Assembly (NCBI GenBank): GCA_034421515.1
Contig: DAOUKH010000025.1
Location: forward strand, 1 to 50,905
Direction of reading: 5' to 3'
Length of the DNA stretch: 50,905 nt
Source of the DNA: DAOUKH01 sp034421515
GTDB taxonomy: Bacteria; Chloroflexota; Dehalococcoidia; SHYB01
Below, piece by piece: positions 40,784 to 48,838 of the stretch. The translations under genes and the position numbers were made by a program. The notes beneath the pieces are model-generated. The model had not been told where the DNA came from, searched no databases, and saw nothing but the letters and a program-made list of their open reading frames with translations. How positions within the stretch are numbered: the stretch's first letter is position 1; each line of letters opens with the position of its first letter.

Positions 40784-41959
40784 ATGCACTTCGCCTTCTC
40801 CGACGAAGATCTCGCCTTCCGCCAAGAGCTCCGCGACTTCTACGAGCAGGAGCTGCCCGCCGACTGGTACGGCGGCTACGACGAGCGCGACGCCATGCAC
40901 GAGTTCATCCGCTCCGTGCGCAAGAAGATGGCCGACCGCCAGTGGCTCACCATGGCCTGGCCCAAGGAGTACGGCGGCCAGGATGCCCCCATCACCCGCC
41001 AGCTCATCTTCGCCGAGGAGAGCGCCTACTACCGGTTCAACGCCCGCGACCAAGGCGTCGGCTTCCTCGGCCCCGCCATCTGGATGCACGGCACCGAGGA
41101 ACAGAAGCAGCGCTTCCTTGGCCCCATCTCCAATGCCGACGTCGCCTTCCACCAGGGCTTCTCCGAGCCCGACGCCGGCTCCGACCTCGCCGGCCTCCGC
41201 ACCCAGGCCCGCCGTGACGGCGATGACTTCGTTATCAACGGCCAGAAGATCTGGGGCGGCCACCTCCACCTCGCCGACTACAGCTTTCTCCTCGCCCGCA
41301 CCGACCCGGACGCCCCCAAGCACAAGGGCATCAGCTTCTTCGTCATTCCCGCCGACACCCCCGGCATCCGGTACGAGGAGTTCGGCAACCTCGCCGGCAG
41401 CATCCAGAACGTCGTCTACTACGACAACTGCCGCGTCAACGCCCGCGAATGCCTCATCGGCGAGGAGAACCAGGGCTGGTACATCGCCACCACCGTGCTC
41501 AACCACGAGCGCACCGTCGTCGAGCACGCCCCCAACGCCAAGCGCCAGATCGAAGACCTCGTCAAGGTCTGGCGCGACTTCGGCTGGAGCGCCGCCGACC
41601 CCGTCCGCGCCAACGTCCGCCACCGCCTCGCCCAGATGGCCATCGAGGCCGAGGTCTGCCTCATGCTCGCCTACCGCATCGGCTGGCTGCAGAGCATCGG
41701 CCACCAGCCCAGCTACGAGGCCTCCCAGGTGAAGATATTCGGCAGCGAGCTAACCCAGCGCCTCGCCCACAACGCCGGGGCCCTGCTCGGACTTTACGCC
41801 CAGATCGAGCGCCACACGGCCAAGCGCCCGTACGTCCTCGCCGACGGGAGAGTCGAGCACCTCATCCGCATGCAGCTGATGTACAGCATCATCGGCGGGG
41901 CCAACGAGATCCAGCGCAACGTCATCGCCGGACGCGGCCTCGGCCTCCCCCGCAGCTAG
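40784..41959 (+). CDS. Acyl-CoA dehydrogenase
   Basis: 391 residues, FAD flavoprotein that introduces a 2,3 double bond in acyl-CoA. Landmarks: AWPKEYGGQ, GFSEPDAGSDLAGLRTQARRDGDDFVINGQKIW (FAD motif) and the C-terminal GGANEIQRNVIAGRGLGLP. The usual C-terminal catalytic Glu is Gly here, but Glu242 in NHERT lies where LCAD and isovaleryl-CoA dehydrogenase carry theirs, so it should be active with longer or branched substrates. ATG at 40784 with GGGAG. The stop shares CTAG with the convergent hydrolase. Confidence 0.9.
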   Translation: MHFAFSDEDLAFRQELRDFYEQELPADWYGGYDERDAMHEFIRSVRKKMADRQWLTMAWPKEYGGQDAPITRQLIFAEESAYYRFNARDQGVGFLGPAIWMHGTEEQKQRFLGPISNADVAFHQGFSEPDAGSDLAGLRTQARRDGDDFVINGQKIWGGHLHLADYSFLLARTDPDAPKHKGISFFVIPADTPGIRYEEFGNLAGSIQNVVYYDNCRVNARECLIGEENQGWYIATTVLNHERTVVEHAPNAKRQIEDLVKVWRDFGWSAADPVRANVRHRLAQMAIEAEVCLMLAYRIGWLQSIGHQPSYEASQVKIFGSELTQRLAHNAGALLGLYAQIERHTAKRPYVLADGRVEHLIRMQLMYSIIGGANEIQRNVIAGRGLGLPRS

Positions 41960-42696
41960 GCCCAGCGAAGCAGAATCTCGGCGACGCCCTTCGGGCTGCT
42001 GATCATGGCGTCGTGCTCGCCGCCGAGCTCGATCTGCTCCGTCTCCGCTATCCCCAGCTTGGCCGCGAACTTCCGCTGCCAGGAGGGCGGCATCGACCGG
42101 TCCCGCGTCAGCACGATCCACGAGGCCGGCTTGAGCCCGACGAACCCGTCGCGGGCCACCTTCTCCATCACCGGCATCGGCCGCTCGCGCTCAAACTCTT
42201 TCTCCAGGCAGGCCACGAGCCATTCCGCCCGCTCCCGACCCAGCCGCCGGCTCGACCGCTCCACGTCCCACTCCGACTTGAAACGCTCCCGCGGCGCTGC
42301 CGGCCTGATCCGCTCCTGGGGATCCATCTTCCCCATGCTCACCAGCAGGTCCCGCAGACTGTCCCCCTCGTCCGGTACGGCGCACGCCATGAAGACCACC
42401 CGCTTGAAGCGCTCCGGTATGGCCGTGACGATGTACGGAATCGTCAGCCCGGCGAAGGAGTGACCGACCACGATGATGTCGCGCAGGTCGGCGGCCTCGA
42501 TGTCGCCGATCGCCGAGGCGACGTAGCCCGCCATCGTGCAGTCCTCGGCGTCCTTCTTCGCGCCCCAGCCCGGCATGTCCAGCGCGACCAGCCGCCCCAG
42601 GTTCGGATGCCCCAAACGGGCCATCTCCTCAATAGTCGGCGTCCAGCACCACCCCGCCCGGCCCCCACCGTGGATGAACACGTAGTCCGTACCCAT
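41956..42696 (-). CDS. Alpha/beta hydrolase, SABP2/hydroxynitrile-lyase-like
   Basis: 246 residues. FIHGGGRAGWCW oxyanion loop, GHSFAG with nucleophile Ser80, an Asp in LTRDRSM near 198 and His228 in GEHDAM. Spacing is close to that of plant methyl-salicylate esterase and hydroxynitrile lyases, as opposed to lipases. Likely a carboxylester hydrolase acting on small esters. Encoded convergently with the acyl-CoA dehydrogenase; its ATG lies 202 bp from the HD gene, with a repeat copy in that gap. Confidence 0.82.
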   Translation of the reverse strand: MGTDYVFIHGGGRAGWCWTPTIEEMARLGHPNLGRLVALDMPGWGAKKDAEDCTMAGYVASAIGDIEAADLRDIIVVGHSFAGLTIPYIVTAIPERFKRVVFMACAVPDEGDSLRDLLVSMGKMDPQERIRPAAPRERFKSEWDVERSSRRLGRERAEWLVACLEKEFERERPMPVMEKVARDGFVGLKPASWIVLTRDRSMPPSWQRKFAAKLGIAETEQIELGGEHDAMISSPKGVAEILLRWA

Positions 42697-42809
42697 AGCG
42701 GCCTAGTCTACCAGCCGGGAGTCTTCCCTCTTCTCCCCACGGAAGACCTTCTGGTAAACCGCGGCGGCAGTAGGGGGTCATCCGTGTAGGGACGATTCAC
42801 GAATCGCCC

Positions 42810-42880
42810 CCCTCCGGCCTCTCTCGCGCTGGGGGAGACTGAGAGAGGGCACGCGCCCGACGGGCGCGCCGAAGGGGAGG
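42810..42880 (+). repeat. Dispersed hairpin repeat, family 1, copy 4
   Basis: CCCTCCGGCCTCTCTCGCGC, GGGGGAGACTGAGAGAGGGC, ACGCGCCC/GGGCGCG hairpin, ending GGGGAGG. Located in the gap between the alpha/beta hydrolase and the HD protein; a partial family 2 fragment precedes it. Confidence 0.8.
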
Positions 42881-42898
42881 GCGGGACGCCCGCGCCCT

Positions 42899-43750
42899 CT
42901 ACCCCGCCACCCCAAGCGCCCGTTGGAACGCGACGTCCTCCGGCGGCAGCGGCTCGCCGGTGGCCATCCCCCTCGACTCCTTGATCACCGCATCGAGCCG
43001 CCCCGACGCCGTCAGCCGCCGCAAGGCCCCCATCACCGCCCCGTCGACGAGCCCCCGCCGCTCGAACCCGTCGAGCGCCTCGAAGACCGCCGCGAGCGTC
43101 GCCTCGCGGCCCAGGTAATAGTCGCGGGCGCGTTCATGGTTGTTGTACGCCTCGAAGTTCTCCCCCGCCACCAGCATCATGCCCATCCGCCGCACCTCAT
43201 CCGGCTCGTCCTCGATCAGCGCGGGGTAGTAGTAGTAGAGCATCACCTTTTCCATCCATGGCTGGACGGCGACTCCCCACGCGGCGAGCTTCGGCGCGCA
43301 CTCGTCGAGCACCCGCCGCAGGCGCCCCCTGAAATCGAGCCGCATCGCGACGTGGTCGGCGACCGCCGGGGTGATCTCGATTCCCTGCTCGTGGAAGACG
43401 GGCGCCATCAGGTCGAGGAAGTGACCGCAGGCATGGGCCTCGTCGAGCTCGGGGTAGCGCTCCCGCATCTCGGAGAGCCGCACCGGCACCCCCCGCTCCT
43501 CGGCCAGACGGAAGATGTTCCCGAAAAGCTGCGGGTCCATGCCGGCCCGGCCCAGATCGTGCAGCAGGCACGTCACTTCCAGGTCGGCCAGCCGCTCCTG
43601 GGGAAGGCCCAGCTCGCCGGCGAGCGCCAACACGATGCGCGTCGCCCGCTCAGCGTGCGCCTTGTCGTACCCCGCCACGACGCGCGACGGGTCGCCGGCG
43701 CTCGGCGCGTCGTACAGCGAGAGCAGATTGCGTCTCAGCGTCGTGTCCAT
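42899..43750 (-). CDS. HD-domain phosphohydrolase
   Basis: 283 residues with an HD fold: His32 in HAERATR, HD at 63-64 in CLLHDLGRAG, another His in EAHACGHF and a later Asp-His (VADHVAMR). These fit the H...HD...D metal site. The protein has an unusual C terminus (EPLPPEDVAFQRALG) and a Tyr-rich middle (MLYYYYPALIE). It has no HD-GYP or other signalling domain; nucleotide phosphohydrolase activity is likely but the substrate is unknown. The unit ends in the gap with the hydrolase. Confidence 0.78.
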   Translation of the reverse strand: MDTTLRRNLLSLYDAPSAGDPSRVVAGYDKAHAERATRIVLALAGELGLPQERLADLEVTCLLHDLGRAGMDPQLFGNIFRLAEERGVPVRLSEMRERYPELDEAHACGHFLDLMAPVFHEQGIEITPAVADHVAMRLDFRGRLRRVLDECAPKLAAWGVAVQPWMEKVMLYYYYPALIEDEPDEVRRMGMMLVAGENFEAYNNHERARDYYLGREATLAAVFEALDGFERRGLVDGAVMGALRRLTASGRLDAVIKESRGMATGEPLPPEDVAFQRALGVAG

Positions 43751-43777
43751 GCGGAACTCCCGGCCGACGGAAAGTCG

Positions 43778-43812
43778 AAGGCCCCGCCGCGCGGGCCACG
43801 CGGCGGAGCCTT
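43778..43812 (-). terminator. Terminator-like hairpin between the unknown gene and the HD gene
   Basis: 14-bp stem AAGGCCCCGCCGCG/CGCGGCGGAGCCTT with one mismatch. It sits 35 bases after the stop of the gene at 43847 on the minus strand. It has no T-run except GCCTT. Confidence 0.55.
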
Positions 43813-43846
43813 CATGCGATGGCTCGCAGTCGTGTTGAGGGGGACG

Positions 43847-44284
43847 CTAGGCGTCCGTCAGGGGCGTGAGGTCAATGTCCGGGGGCGGGTACTCGGGAAG
43901 CCGCCACTGGAGCAGCGGCTTGTCGGCGGCCTTGTGATAGTCGTTGGCGTTCTTCGTCGACTCGTTGAAGAGCTCCTCGAACTGGCCCCAGTCCCCAGCC
44001 TTGATCGCCTTCTTGATGGCGCCGAGGTCGTCGTTGATGAAAGGCTCCATCCACTGCGCGTACTTGGGCCGCGTGATCATGCAGGTGTCGATCAGCTCTT
44101 CGATTTCCTTGACTTGGAACTCGGCCAGCGGCCAATTCCCTTCTTTGGCGGCGTAGTAGGCCTTCCACCACCGCAAGCCGACCTCCGGCATGAGCCGTGC
44201 GGGGCTGGGAAGCATCGCCGCGATGTCGTCGATGGTGAAGTAGGCGTGGCCGTTATAGCCTTGGGGCTTGTCGTCTGTCGTCAT
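43847..44284 (-). CDS. Helical protein of unknown function
   Basis: 145 residues, mostly helical and rich in Trp and Tyr in paired positions (RWWKAYYAAKEGNWPLAEF, PKYAQWMEPF, AGDWGQFEELF). Contains one Cys (IDTCMITRP) and no clear transmembrane segment. The repeated W-x-x-A/E-F pattern suggests a four-helix bundle, but there is no CxxCH or metal motif. ATG at 44284 with GGAGGC upstream. It has its own extended -10 promoter and no operon partners. Not recognised. Confidence 0.7.
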   Translation of the reverse strand: MTTDDKPQGYNGHAYFTIDDIAAMLPSPARLMPEVGLRWWKAYYAAKEGNWPLAEFQVKEIEELIDTCMITRPKYAQWMEPFINDDLGAIKKAIKAGDWGQFEELFNESTKNANDYHKAADKPLLQWRLPEYPPPDIDLTPLTDA

Positions 44285-44349
44285 GGAGCCTCCGAAACCG
44301 TTGCGTCCCTTCGAGATTCGCCCGTCACAGGTGCCGGGCACACCGAGGC

Positions 44350-44358
44350 ATCATAGCA
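44350..44358 (-). promoter_or_regulatory. Extended -10 of the 145-residue protein
   Basis: TGC-TATGAT on the minus strand, 65 bases before the ATG at 44284. Confidence 0.5.
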
Positions 44359-44414
44359 GCGGCCTCCTCAGCGGCGCAAGGCGAGCAGGCGCCGCCAGGA
44401 CGCCCTCCTTAAGA

Positions 44415-44729
44415 TCATGTGCCCGCCTGGAAGTTGAGGACGTTGTGGAGATTTGACAGGTATTCGGCGAACGACCGGCGTCCCAGCCGTGTCGCCTGCA
44501 CCCACGTCCGTGGCTTCGAGTCCACGAACTCTTTCGTGATGGCCAGGTAGTCGGCGTCTTCCAGCTTGCGCAGATGGGTGGTCAGGTTCCCGGCCGTCAG
44601 ACCGAGCTCGCGCTGCACGAAGCCAAAGGCAAAGCGATCATCTTCCGGCACGGAGACCAGCAGGGTCATGATGCGCAGTCGCGTGGACTGGTGGATGGTC
44701 TCGTCGAGGACGACCTGCTCGTTGGTCAA
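44415..44729 (-). CDS. Winged-helix transcriptional regulator (HTH_27-like)
   Basis: 104 residues: LDETIHQSTRLRIMTLLVSVPEDDRFAFGFVQRELGLTAGNLTTHLRKLEDADYL is the wHTH (recognition helix around GLTAGNLTTHLRKL), followed by a wing and the KTWVQATRLGRRSFAEYL C terminus typical of PadR/MarR-like HTH_27 proteins. TTG at 44729 overlaps the membrane-protein stop by 4 bp (TTGA), so the pair is co-translated. A GTG at 44753 is an alternative. It probably binds the palindromic promoter at 45432-45460 and represses its own operon. Confidence 0.78.
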   Translation of the reverse strand: MTNEQVVLDETIHQSTRLRIMTLLVSVPEDDRFAFGFVQRELGLTAGNLTTHLRKLEDADYLAITKEFVDSKPRTWVQATRLGRRSFAEYLSNLHNVLNFQAGT

Positions 44730-45358
44730 CTGTCGCCGCTCTTCCGTATCCACCACGCGCCCAGGAGCACCACCGCTACCATCAGTCCCCCGGACACCGG
44801 CATAGCAAGATCGTCCAGAAGGACGTAGGGAATGTAGAACGCCGTGGCGAATGCGACTCCGATTACTGCCAACGCAGGGCGGTACATGATGCCGAACAGG
44901 ATGTAACCAAGGGACACAATTCCCATGATCACCCCCGGCACCCTGTCCCCGTCTTCGGCGTTCCACAGCCCAGTGGCTGCCGGAATGATGAACATCGCCG
45001 CCACCACTGCTAGCCAGAAGAGGAACACTCTCTTGCCGGCGCTGCGCGCGGCGTCGCCTCGAGCGATCTTCTTGCCGGCCCGGTGCCCTATGATGCCGCT
45101 CCCCAGCATGCCCGGCACCATGAGGCTCCCCCATAGTGCCCCGAAGAACCAGGAGCTGCTATCGGTGAAGTCGGGCGCCAGGGTCATGACGGCGTACTGA
45201 GTCGCGACTCCCACGGATGCTATTCCGGTCCAGAAGAGCAGTATCGTCGCCGACCCGGCGACGTACATCGAACTCCTGGTCCTATCCATGGTCGTGTGGA
45301 TAGCCTCAACGCCCTCCTGGGGCGTGAGCGCCGCCGCTTCGTTGTCTGCACTTCCCAT
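44726..45358 (-). CDS. Multi-pass membrane protein co-transcribed with its regulator
   Basis: 210 residues with five or six membrane spans (about 31-58, 70-91, 109-131, 140-180, 185-204). N-terminal soluble part contains TPQEGVEAIHTTMDRTRSSMY. Architecture matches small HTH-linked membrane sensors of unknown function; no transporter motif seen. ATG at 45358 has GGAGGAACGCG upstream. Composition (about 58% GC) is lower than the surrounding genes. It is first gene of a two-gene operon with the winged-helix protein. Confidence 0.75.
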   Translation of the reverse strand: MGSADNEAAALTPQEGVEAIHTTMDRTRSSMYVAGSATILLFWTGIASVGVATQYAVMTLAPDFTDSSSWFFGALWGSLMVPGMLGSGIIGHRAGKKIARGDAARSAGKRVFLFWLAVVAAMFIIPAATGLWNAEDGDRVPGVIMGIVSLGYILFGIMYRPALAVIGVAFATAFYIPYVLLDDLAMPVSGGLMVAVVLLGAWWIRKSGDS

Positions 45359-45431
45359 CGCGTTCCTCCAATCAGTCATGTGCCTCGCGCGACGGCCTTG
45401 CGGCAACCGGGTAGCCGCTCGGCCCAATGCA

Positions 45432-45460
45432 AATATACTGCATAACAAAGTACTTTGCAA
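45432..45460 (-). promoter_or_regulatory. Promoter/operator of the membrane-protein and wHTH operon
   Basis: Minus-strand TTGCAA (-35, 45455-45460), 17-bp spacer, TATATT (-10, 45432-45437). The 12-bp palindrome CAAAGTACTTTG (45446-45457) lies in the spacer, and TGCAAA/TTTGCA half-sites flank it. It closely resembles the fic promoter at 50070. Confidence 0.65.
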
Positions 45461-45511
45461 TACAAACTTATGGAGGGATCCGTTGAAGCAGGCGGCCAGG
45501 CGGATCGTCCT

Positions 45512-45579
45512 CCCCTCCAGCCTCTCCCTCTTTGGGCGAGACTGAGAGAGGGCACGCGCCGTCAGGCGCGCCGGAGGGG
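45512..45579 (+). repeat. Dispersed hairpin repeat, family 1, copy 5
   Basis: Perfect outer arms CCCCTCC/GGAGGGG enclose CTCTCCCTC...GAGACTGAGAGAGGGC and the GCGCGCC/GGCGCGC core. This is the clearest full-length version and defines the element ends. Confidence 0.85.
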
Positions 45580-45590
45580 CGGAGTTGTCT

Positions 45591-45623
45591 CCCTCTCCCG
45601 TTGGGAGAGGGTTGGGGTGAGGG
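45591..45623 (+). repeat. Repeat family 3 (CCCTCTCCC hairpin)
   Basis: CCCTCTCCC-GTT-GGGAGAGGG followed by TTGGGGTGAGGG. This string is a common intergenic repeat in many unrelated bacterial genomes. It follows family 1 copy 5; the 429-bp gap 45359-45787 contains these plus the two promoters and no gene. Confidence 0.75.
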
Positions 45624-45708
45624 CGGGGAGCGGGGAGGGGTGCGCCAACGTCCATGGAGCCGCTAATCCCCTCAACGACAAGCCGTCCAAACACCCCGCC
45701 TGCAACCC

Positions 45709-45737
45709 TTTACTCTCCGCCTCCACGGCGGTAGCGT
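45709..45737 (+). promoter_or_regulatory. Candidate promoter of the DUF255 protein
   Basis: TTTACT, 17 bp, TAGCGT, 50 bases before the ATG at 45788. Confidence 0.4.
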
Positions 45738-45787
45738 ATGCCGTCGGACGCGGCGCCAAGACCAGCCCCGTCCGCCGAGCGACATTC

Positions 45788-47821
45788 ATGCCCAACCGCC
45801 TCGCCGACGAGACCAGCCCGTACCTGTTGCAGCACCGCGACAACCCCGTCGACTGGTACCCCTGGGGCCCCGAGGCCCTCGAGCGCGCCAAGAACGACGA
45901 CCGGCCGATCTTCCTCAGCATCGGCTACTCCGCCTGCCACTGGTGCCACGTCATGGAGCACGAGTCGTTCGAGGACGACGACACCGCCGAGGTGATGAAC
46001 GCCCTCTTCGTCAACATCAAGGTCGACCGCGAGGAGCGCCCCGACCTCGACTCCATCTACATGCAGGCGGTCCAGTCGATGACCGGACGCGGCGGCTGGC
46101 CCATGTCCGTCTTCCTCACCCCCGACGGTCGCCCCTTTTACGGCGGCACCTACTACCCCAACACCTCCCGCCACGGCATGCCTTCCTTCACCGACGTGCT
46201 GAAGGCCGTCGCCGACGCCTACTACAACCGGCGCGGCGACGTGCTCCAGTCGGCCGACCGGATCTCCGCCCGGCTCGCCCCGCCCGCCGGCTCTTCCGCC
46301 GACATGCTGACCGAGAACATCCTCCGCCTCGGCACGCAGCGCCTCGGCTCCACCTTCGATTGGACCCACGGCGGCTTCGGCGGCGCGCCCAAGTTCCCCC
46401 AGCCGATGACCCTCGAGTTGCTCCTCCGCGCCTACGCCCGCGACAACGACGACCGCGCCCTCCAGATGGCCGAGTTCACCCTGGAGCGCATGGCCCGCGG
46501 CGGCATCTACGACCAGCTTGGCGGCGGCTTCCACCGCTACTCCGTCGACGCCCCCTGGCTCACCCCGCACTTCGAGAAGATGCTCTACGACAACGCGCTC
46601 CTCTCGCGCGTCTACCTCCACGCCTTCCAGATAACCAAGAAGCGCTTCTACCGTCTCATCGTCGAGGAGACCCTCGACTACGTCCTTCGCGAGATGACCG
46701 ACCCCGCCGGCGGCTTCTACTCGGCCCAGGACGCCGACAGCGAAGGCGTGGAAGGCAAGTTCTTCGTCTGGACGCCCGCCGAGCTCGCCTCCGAGCTCGG
46801 CGTGGAGAAGGCCGCCGCCTTTGCCGCCTACTTCGACGTCACCCAGGCCGGCAACTTCGAGGGCAAGAACATCCTCAACGTGCCCGAAGACACGGCCCAC
46901 GTCGCGGAGAGCCTGGGCATGGCCGAGAACGACCTCGCCCTCCTCATCCAGCGGGCCCGCCGGCGCCTCTACCAGGTCCGCGAGCGCCGCGTCCACCCGG
47001 GTCGCGACGACAAGGTGCTCACCGCCTGGAACGGCCTCATGCTCAAGAGCTTCGCCGAGGCCGCCGCCGTCCTCAAGCGCCGCGACTACCTGAAAGCCGC
47101 GACCGCCAACGCCGCCTTCCTCCTCGACAACCTCCGCCAGGACGGCCGCGTCCTCCGGACCTGGAAGGAGGGCCGCGCCAAGCTCCCCGGCTACCTCGAA
47201 GACTACGCGATGCTCATCGACGGCCTCCTCGCCCTCTACGAGACCACCTTCGACGGCCGCTGGCTCGACGAGGCCCGCGGGCTGGCCGACGGCATGATCG
47301 ACCTCTTCTGGAGCGAGGGCGACGGCTCCTTCTACGACACCGGCTCCGACGCCGAAGCCCTCATTGTCCGCCCCCGCGACATCTTCGACAACGCAATGCC
47401 CTGCGGCGGGTCCGCAGCCGCGGACGTGCTGCTCCGCCTCTCCGCCTTCACCGGCGACGCCGAATACTCCCGCAAGGCCGTCAACTCCATCCGCACCGTG
47501 GCCCGCTTCATGCAGGAGCACCCCTCCGGCTTCGGCCACTGGCTCGGCGCACTCGACTTCTACCTCGGCAAGGTCCGCGAGGTCGTCCTCGTCGGCGACT
47601 ACGACGACGCCTCCTTCCTCCTCATGCGCGACGTGGTCTTCAACGACTACCGCCCCAACAAGGTCGTCGCCGGCCTCGACTCCGACACCGTCCCCGTCTC
47701 CTCGCCCCTCTTCGAGGCCCGCGTCCCGCTCGGCGGCATGGCCACCGCCTACGTCTGCGAGAACTTCGCCTGCCAGACCCCCACCACCGACCCCGAAGAG
47801 CTCGCCCGCCAACTGGCTTAG
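45788..47821 (+). CDS. Thioredoxin-domain protein YyaL/DUF255 family
   Basis: 677 residues. The N-terminal thioredoxin-like DUF255 domain (about 1-165) starts RLADETSPYLLQHRDNPVDW and has the CxxC in SACHWCHVM, with RGGWPMSVFLTPDGRPF. The remainder is an alpha/alpha-toroid glycosidase-like domain (GGFHRYSVDAPWLTPHFEKMLYDNA, DDKVLTAWNGLMLKSFAEAA). Members are widespread (spermatogenesis-associated SSP411 in animals) but their activity is unsettled; a sugar-linked role is guessed from the toroid fold. Length is standard. ATG at 45788 marks the start of homology. Confidence 0.9.
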   Translation: MPNRLADETSPYLLQHRDNPVDWYPWGPEALERAKNDDRPIFLSIGYSACHWCHVMEHESFEDDDTAEVMNALFVNIKVDREERPDLDSIYMQAVQSMTGRGGWPMSVFLTPDGRPFYGGTYYPNTSRHGMPSFTDVLKAVADAYYNRRGDVLQSADRISARLAPPAGSSADMLTENILRLGTQRLGSTFDWTHGGFGGAPKFPQPMTLELLLRAYARDNDDRALQMAEFTLERMARGGIYDQLGGGFHRYSVDAPWLTPHFEKMLYDNALLSRVYLHAFQITKKRFYRLIVEETLDYVLREMTDPAGGFYSAQDADSEGVEGKFFVWTPAELASELGVEKAAAFAAYFDVTQAGNFEGKNILNVPEDTAHVAESLGMAENDLALLIQRARRRLYQVRERRVHPGRDDKVLTAWNGLMLKSFAEAAAVLKRRDYLKAATANAAFLLDNLRQDGRVLRTWKEGRAKLPGYLEDYAMLIDGLLALYETTFDGRWLDEARGLADGMIDLFWSEGDGSFYDTGSDAEALIVRPRDIFDNAMPCGGSAAADVLLRLSAFTGDAEYSRKAVNSIRTVARFMQEHPSGFGHWLGALDFYLGKVREVVLVGDYDDASFLLMRDVVFNDYRPNKVVAGLDSDTVPVSSPLFEARVPLGGMATAYVCENFACQTPTTDPEELARQLA

Positions 47822-47831
47822 CCGGCCCGAT

Positions 47832-47861
47832 TTGACACGCGGGGCCGCGCCCCGCCACACT
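47832..47861 (+). promoter_or_regulatory. Promoter of the cyclase-family gene
   Basis: TTGACA, 18-bp spacer, CACACT, 32 bases before the ATG at 47894. Same geometry as the promoters at 7098 and 40704. Confidence 0.5.
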
Positions 47862-47893
47862 TCGCCGCGACCCTACGCCCCAGGAGGCGCGCC

Positions 47894-48838
47894 ATGCCCG
47901 TCAAGCCAACCGAAGCCGAGGTCCTCGGCTACTTCGACAAGCTCAGCAACTGGGGCCGCTGGGGCGACGACGACGAGCTCGGCACGGTCAACCTCATCAC
48001 GCCCGAGAAGCGCAAGCAGGCCCTCGCCACCGTCGAGGAGGGCGTCACCGTCACCTGCGCCCGGCCCGTCAACAAGACCCTCCTCCCGCTCGGCGGGCAG
48101 CAGGGCTTCATGCACTTCATGTCCAACAGCGGCGAGCGGTGGAAGGACGTGAAGCAAGCGGAGGGGATCTTCCAGTTCTCCACCGACTTCATCGGCTTCA
48201 ACTTCCACGGCCACTCGATCACCCACCTCGACGCCCTCTCCCACATCTTCTGGAACGGCATGAGCTACAACGGCTTCTCCGCCGCCAAATGCACCACCAA
48301 CTTCGGCGCGCTCGTCGACTCCATCGCCGTCCTCCGAGAGGGCGTCACCACCCGCGGCGTCCTCCTCGACATCCCCCGCCTCAAGGGCGTCAAGTGGATC
48401 GACAAGGAGCCCGGCATCTTCCCCGAAGACCTCGACGCCGCCGAAGCCGCGCAAAACGTGCGCGTCGAGCCCGGCGACCTCCTCTTCGTGCGCACCGGCA
48501 GCTACCGGCAGCACCTGGAGGAGGGCGCCGAGGCCGCCGAGCCGAACCGCGGCGGCCTCCAGGCCGCCTGTCTCCCCTGGCTCCGCGAGCGCGACATCGC
48601 CGTCCTCGGCGGCGACGTCGCCCAGGACATCGTGCCCAGCGGCTACCCGCGCGTAGCCATGCCGGTGCACCAGGTCGCCATCACCGCCATGGGCGTCTGG
48701 ATTGTCGACAACGCCAACCTCGAAGAGCTCGCCGAAGCCTGCGCCCAACGCAACCGCTGGGAGTTCCTCATCACCGTCAACCCCCTCCCCCTCGAAGGCG
48801 TCACCGGCTCCCCCGTCAACCCCATCGCCATCTTCTAG
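47894..48838 (+). CDS. Cyclase-family metal hydrolase (kynurenine formamidase-like)
   Basis: 314 residues. The metal-site motif reads HGHSITHLDALSH, matching HxxxxxHxDxxxH of the cyclase/formamidase superfamily. Other landmarks: WGDDDELGTVNLITP, VEPGDLLFVRTG, LRERDIAVLGGDVAQD and MPVHQVAITAMGVWIVDN. Members hydrolyse N-formyl-kynurenine, cyclic amides or lactones. CAGGAGG stands 8 bases before the ATG. The stop forms CTAG with the convergent fic gene. Substrate unknown; neighbouring acyl-CoA and amidohydrolase genes are compatible with degradation of cyclic compounds. Confidence 0.85.
   Translation: MPVKPTEAEVLGYFDKLSNWGRWGDDDELGTVNLITPEKRKQALATVEEGVTVTCARPVNKTLLPLGGQQGFMHFMSNSGERWKDVKQAEGIFQFSTDFIGFNFHGHSITHLDALSHIFWNGMSYNGFSAAKCTTNFGALVDSIAVLREGVTTRGVLLDIPRLKGVKWIDKEPGIFPEDLDAAEAAQNVRVEPGDLLFVRTGSYRQHLEEGAEAAEPNRGGLQAACLPWLRERDIAVLGGDVAQDIVPSGYPRVAMPVHQVAITAMGVWIVDNANLEELAEACAQRNRWEFLITVNPLPLEGVTGSPVNPIAIF

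Noticed and set aside
44415..44753. GTG start at 44753 for the winged-helix regulator
   Set aside because: The TTG at 44729 makes the TTGA overlap typical of operons here and starts closer to the homologous region; the GTG remains possible.
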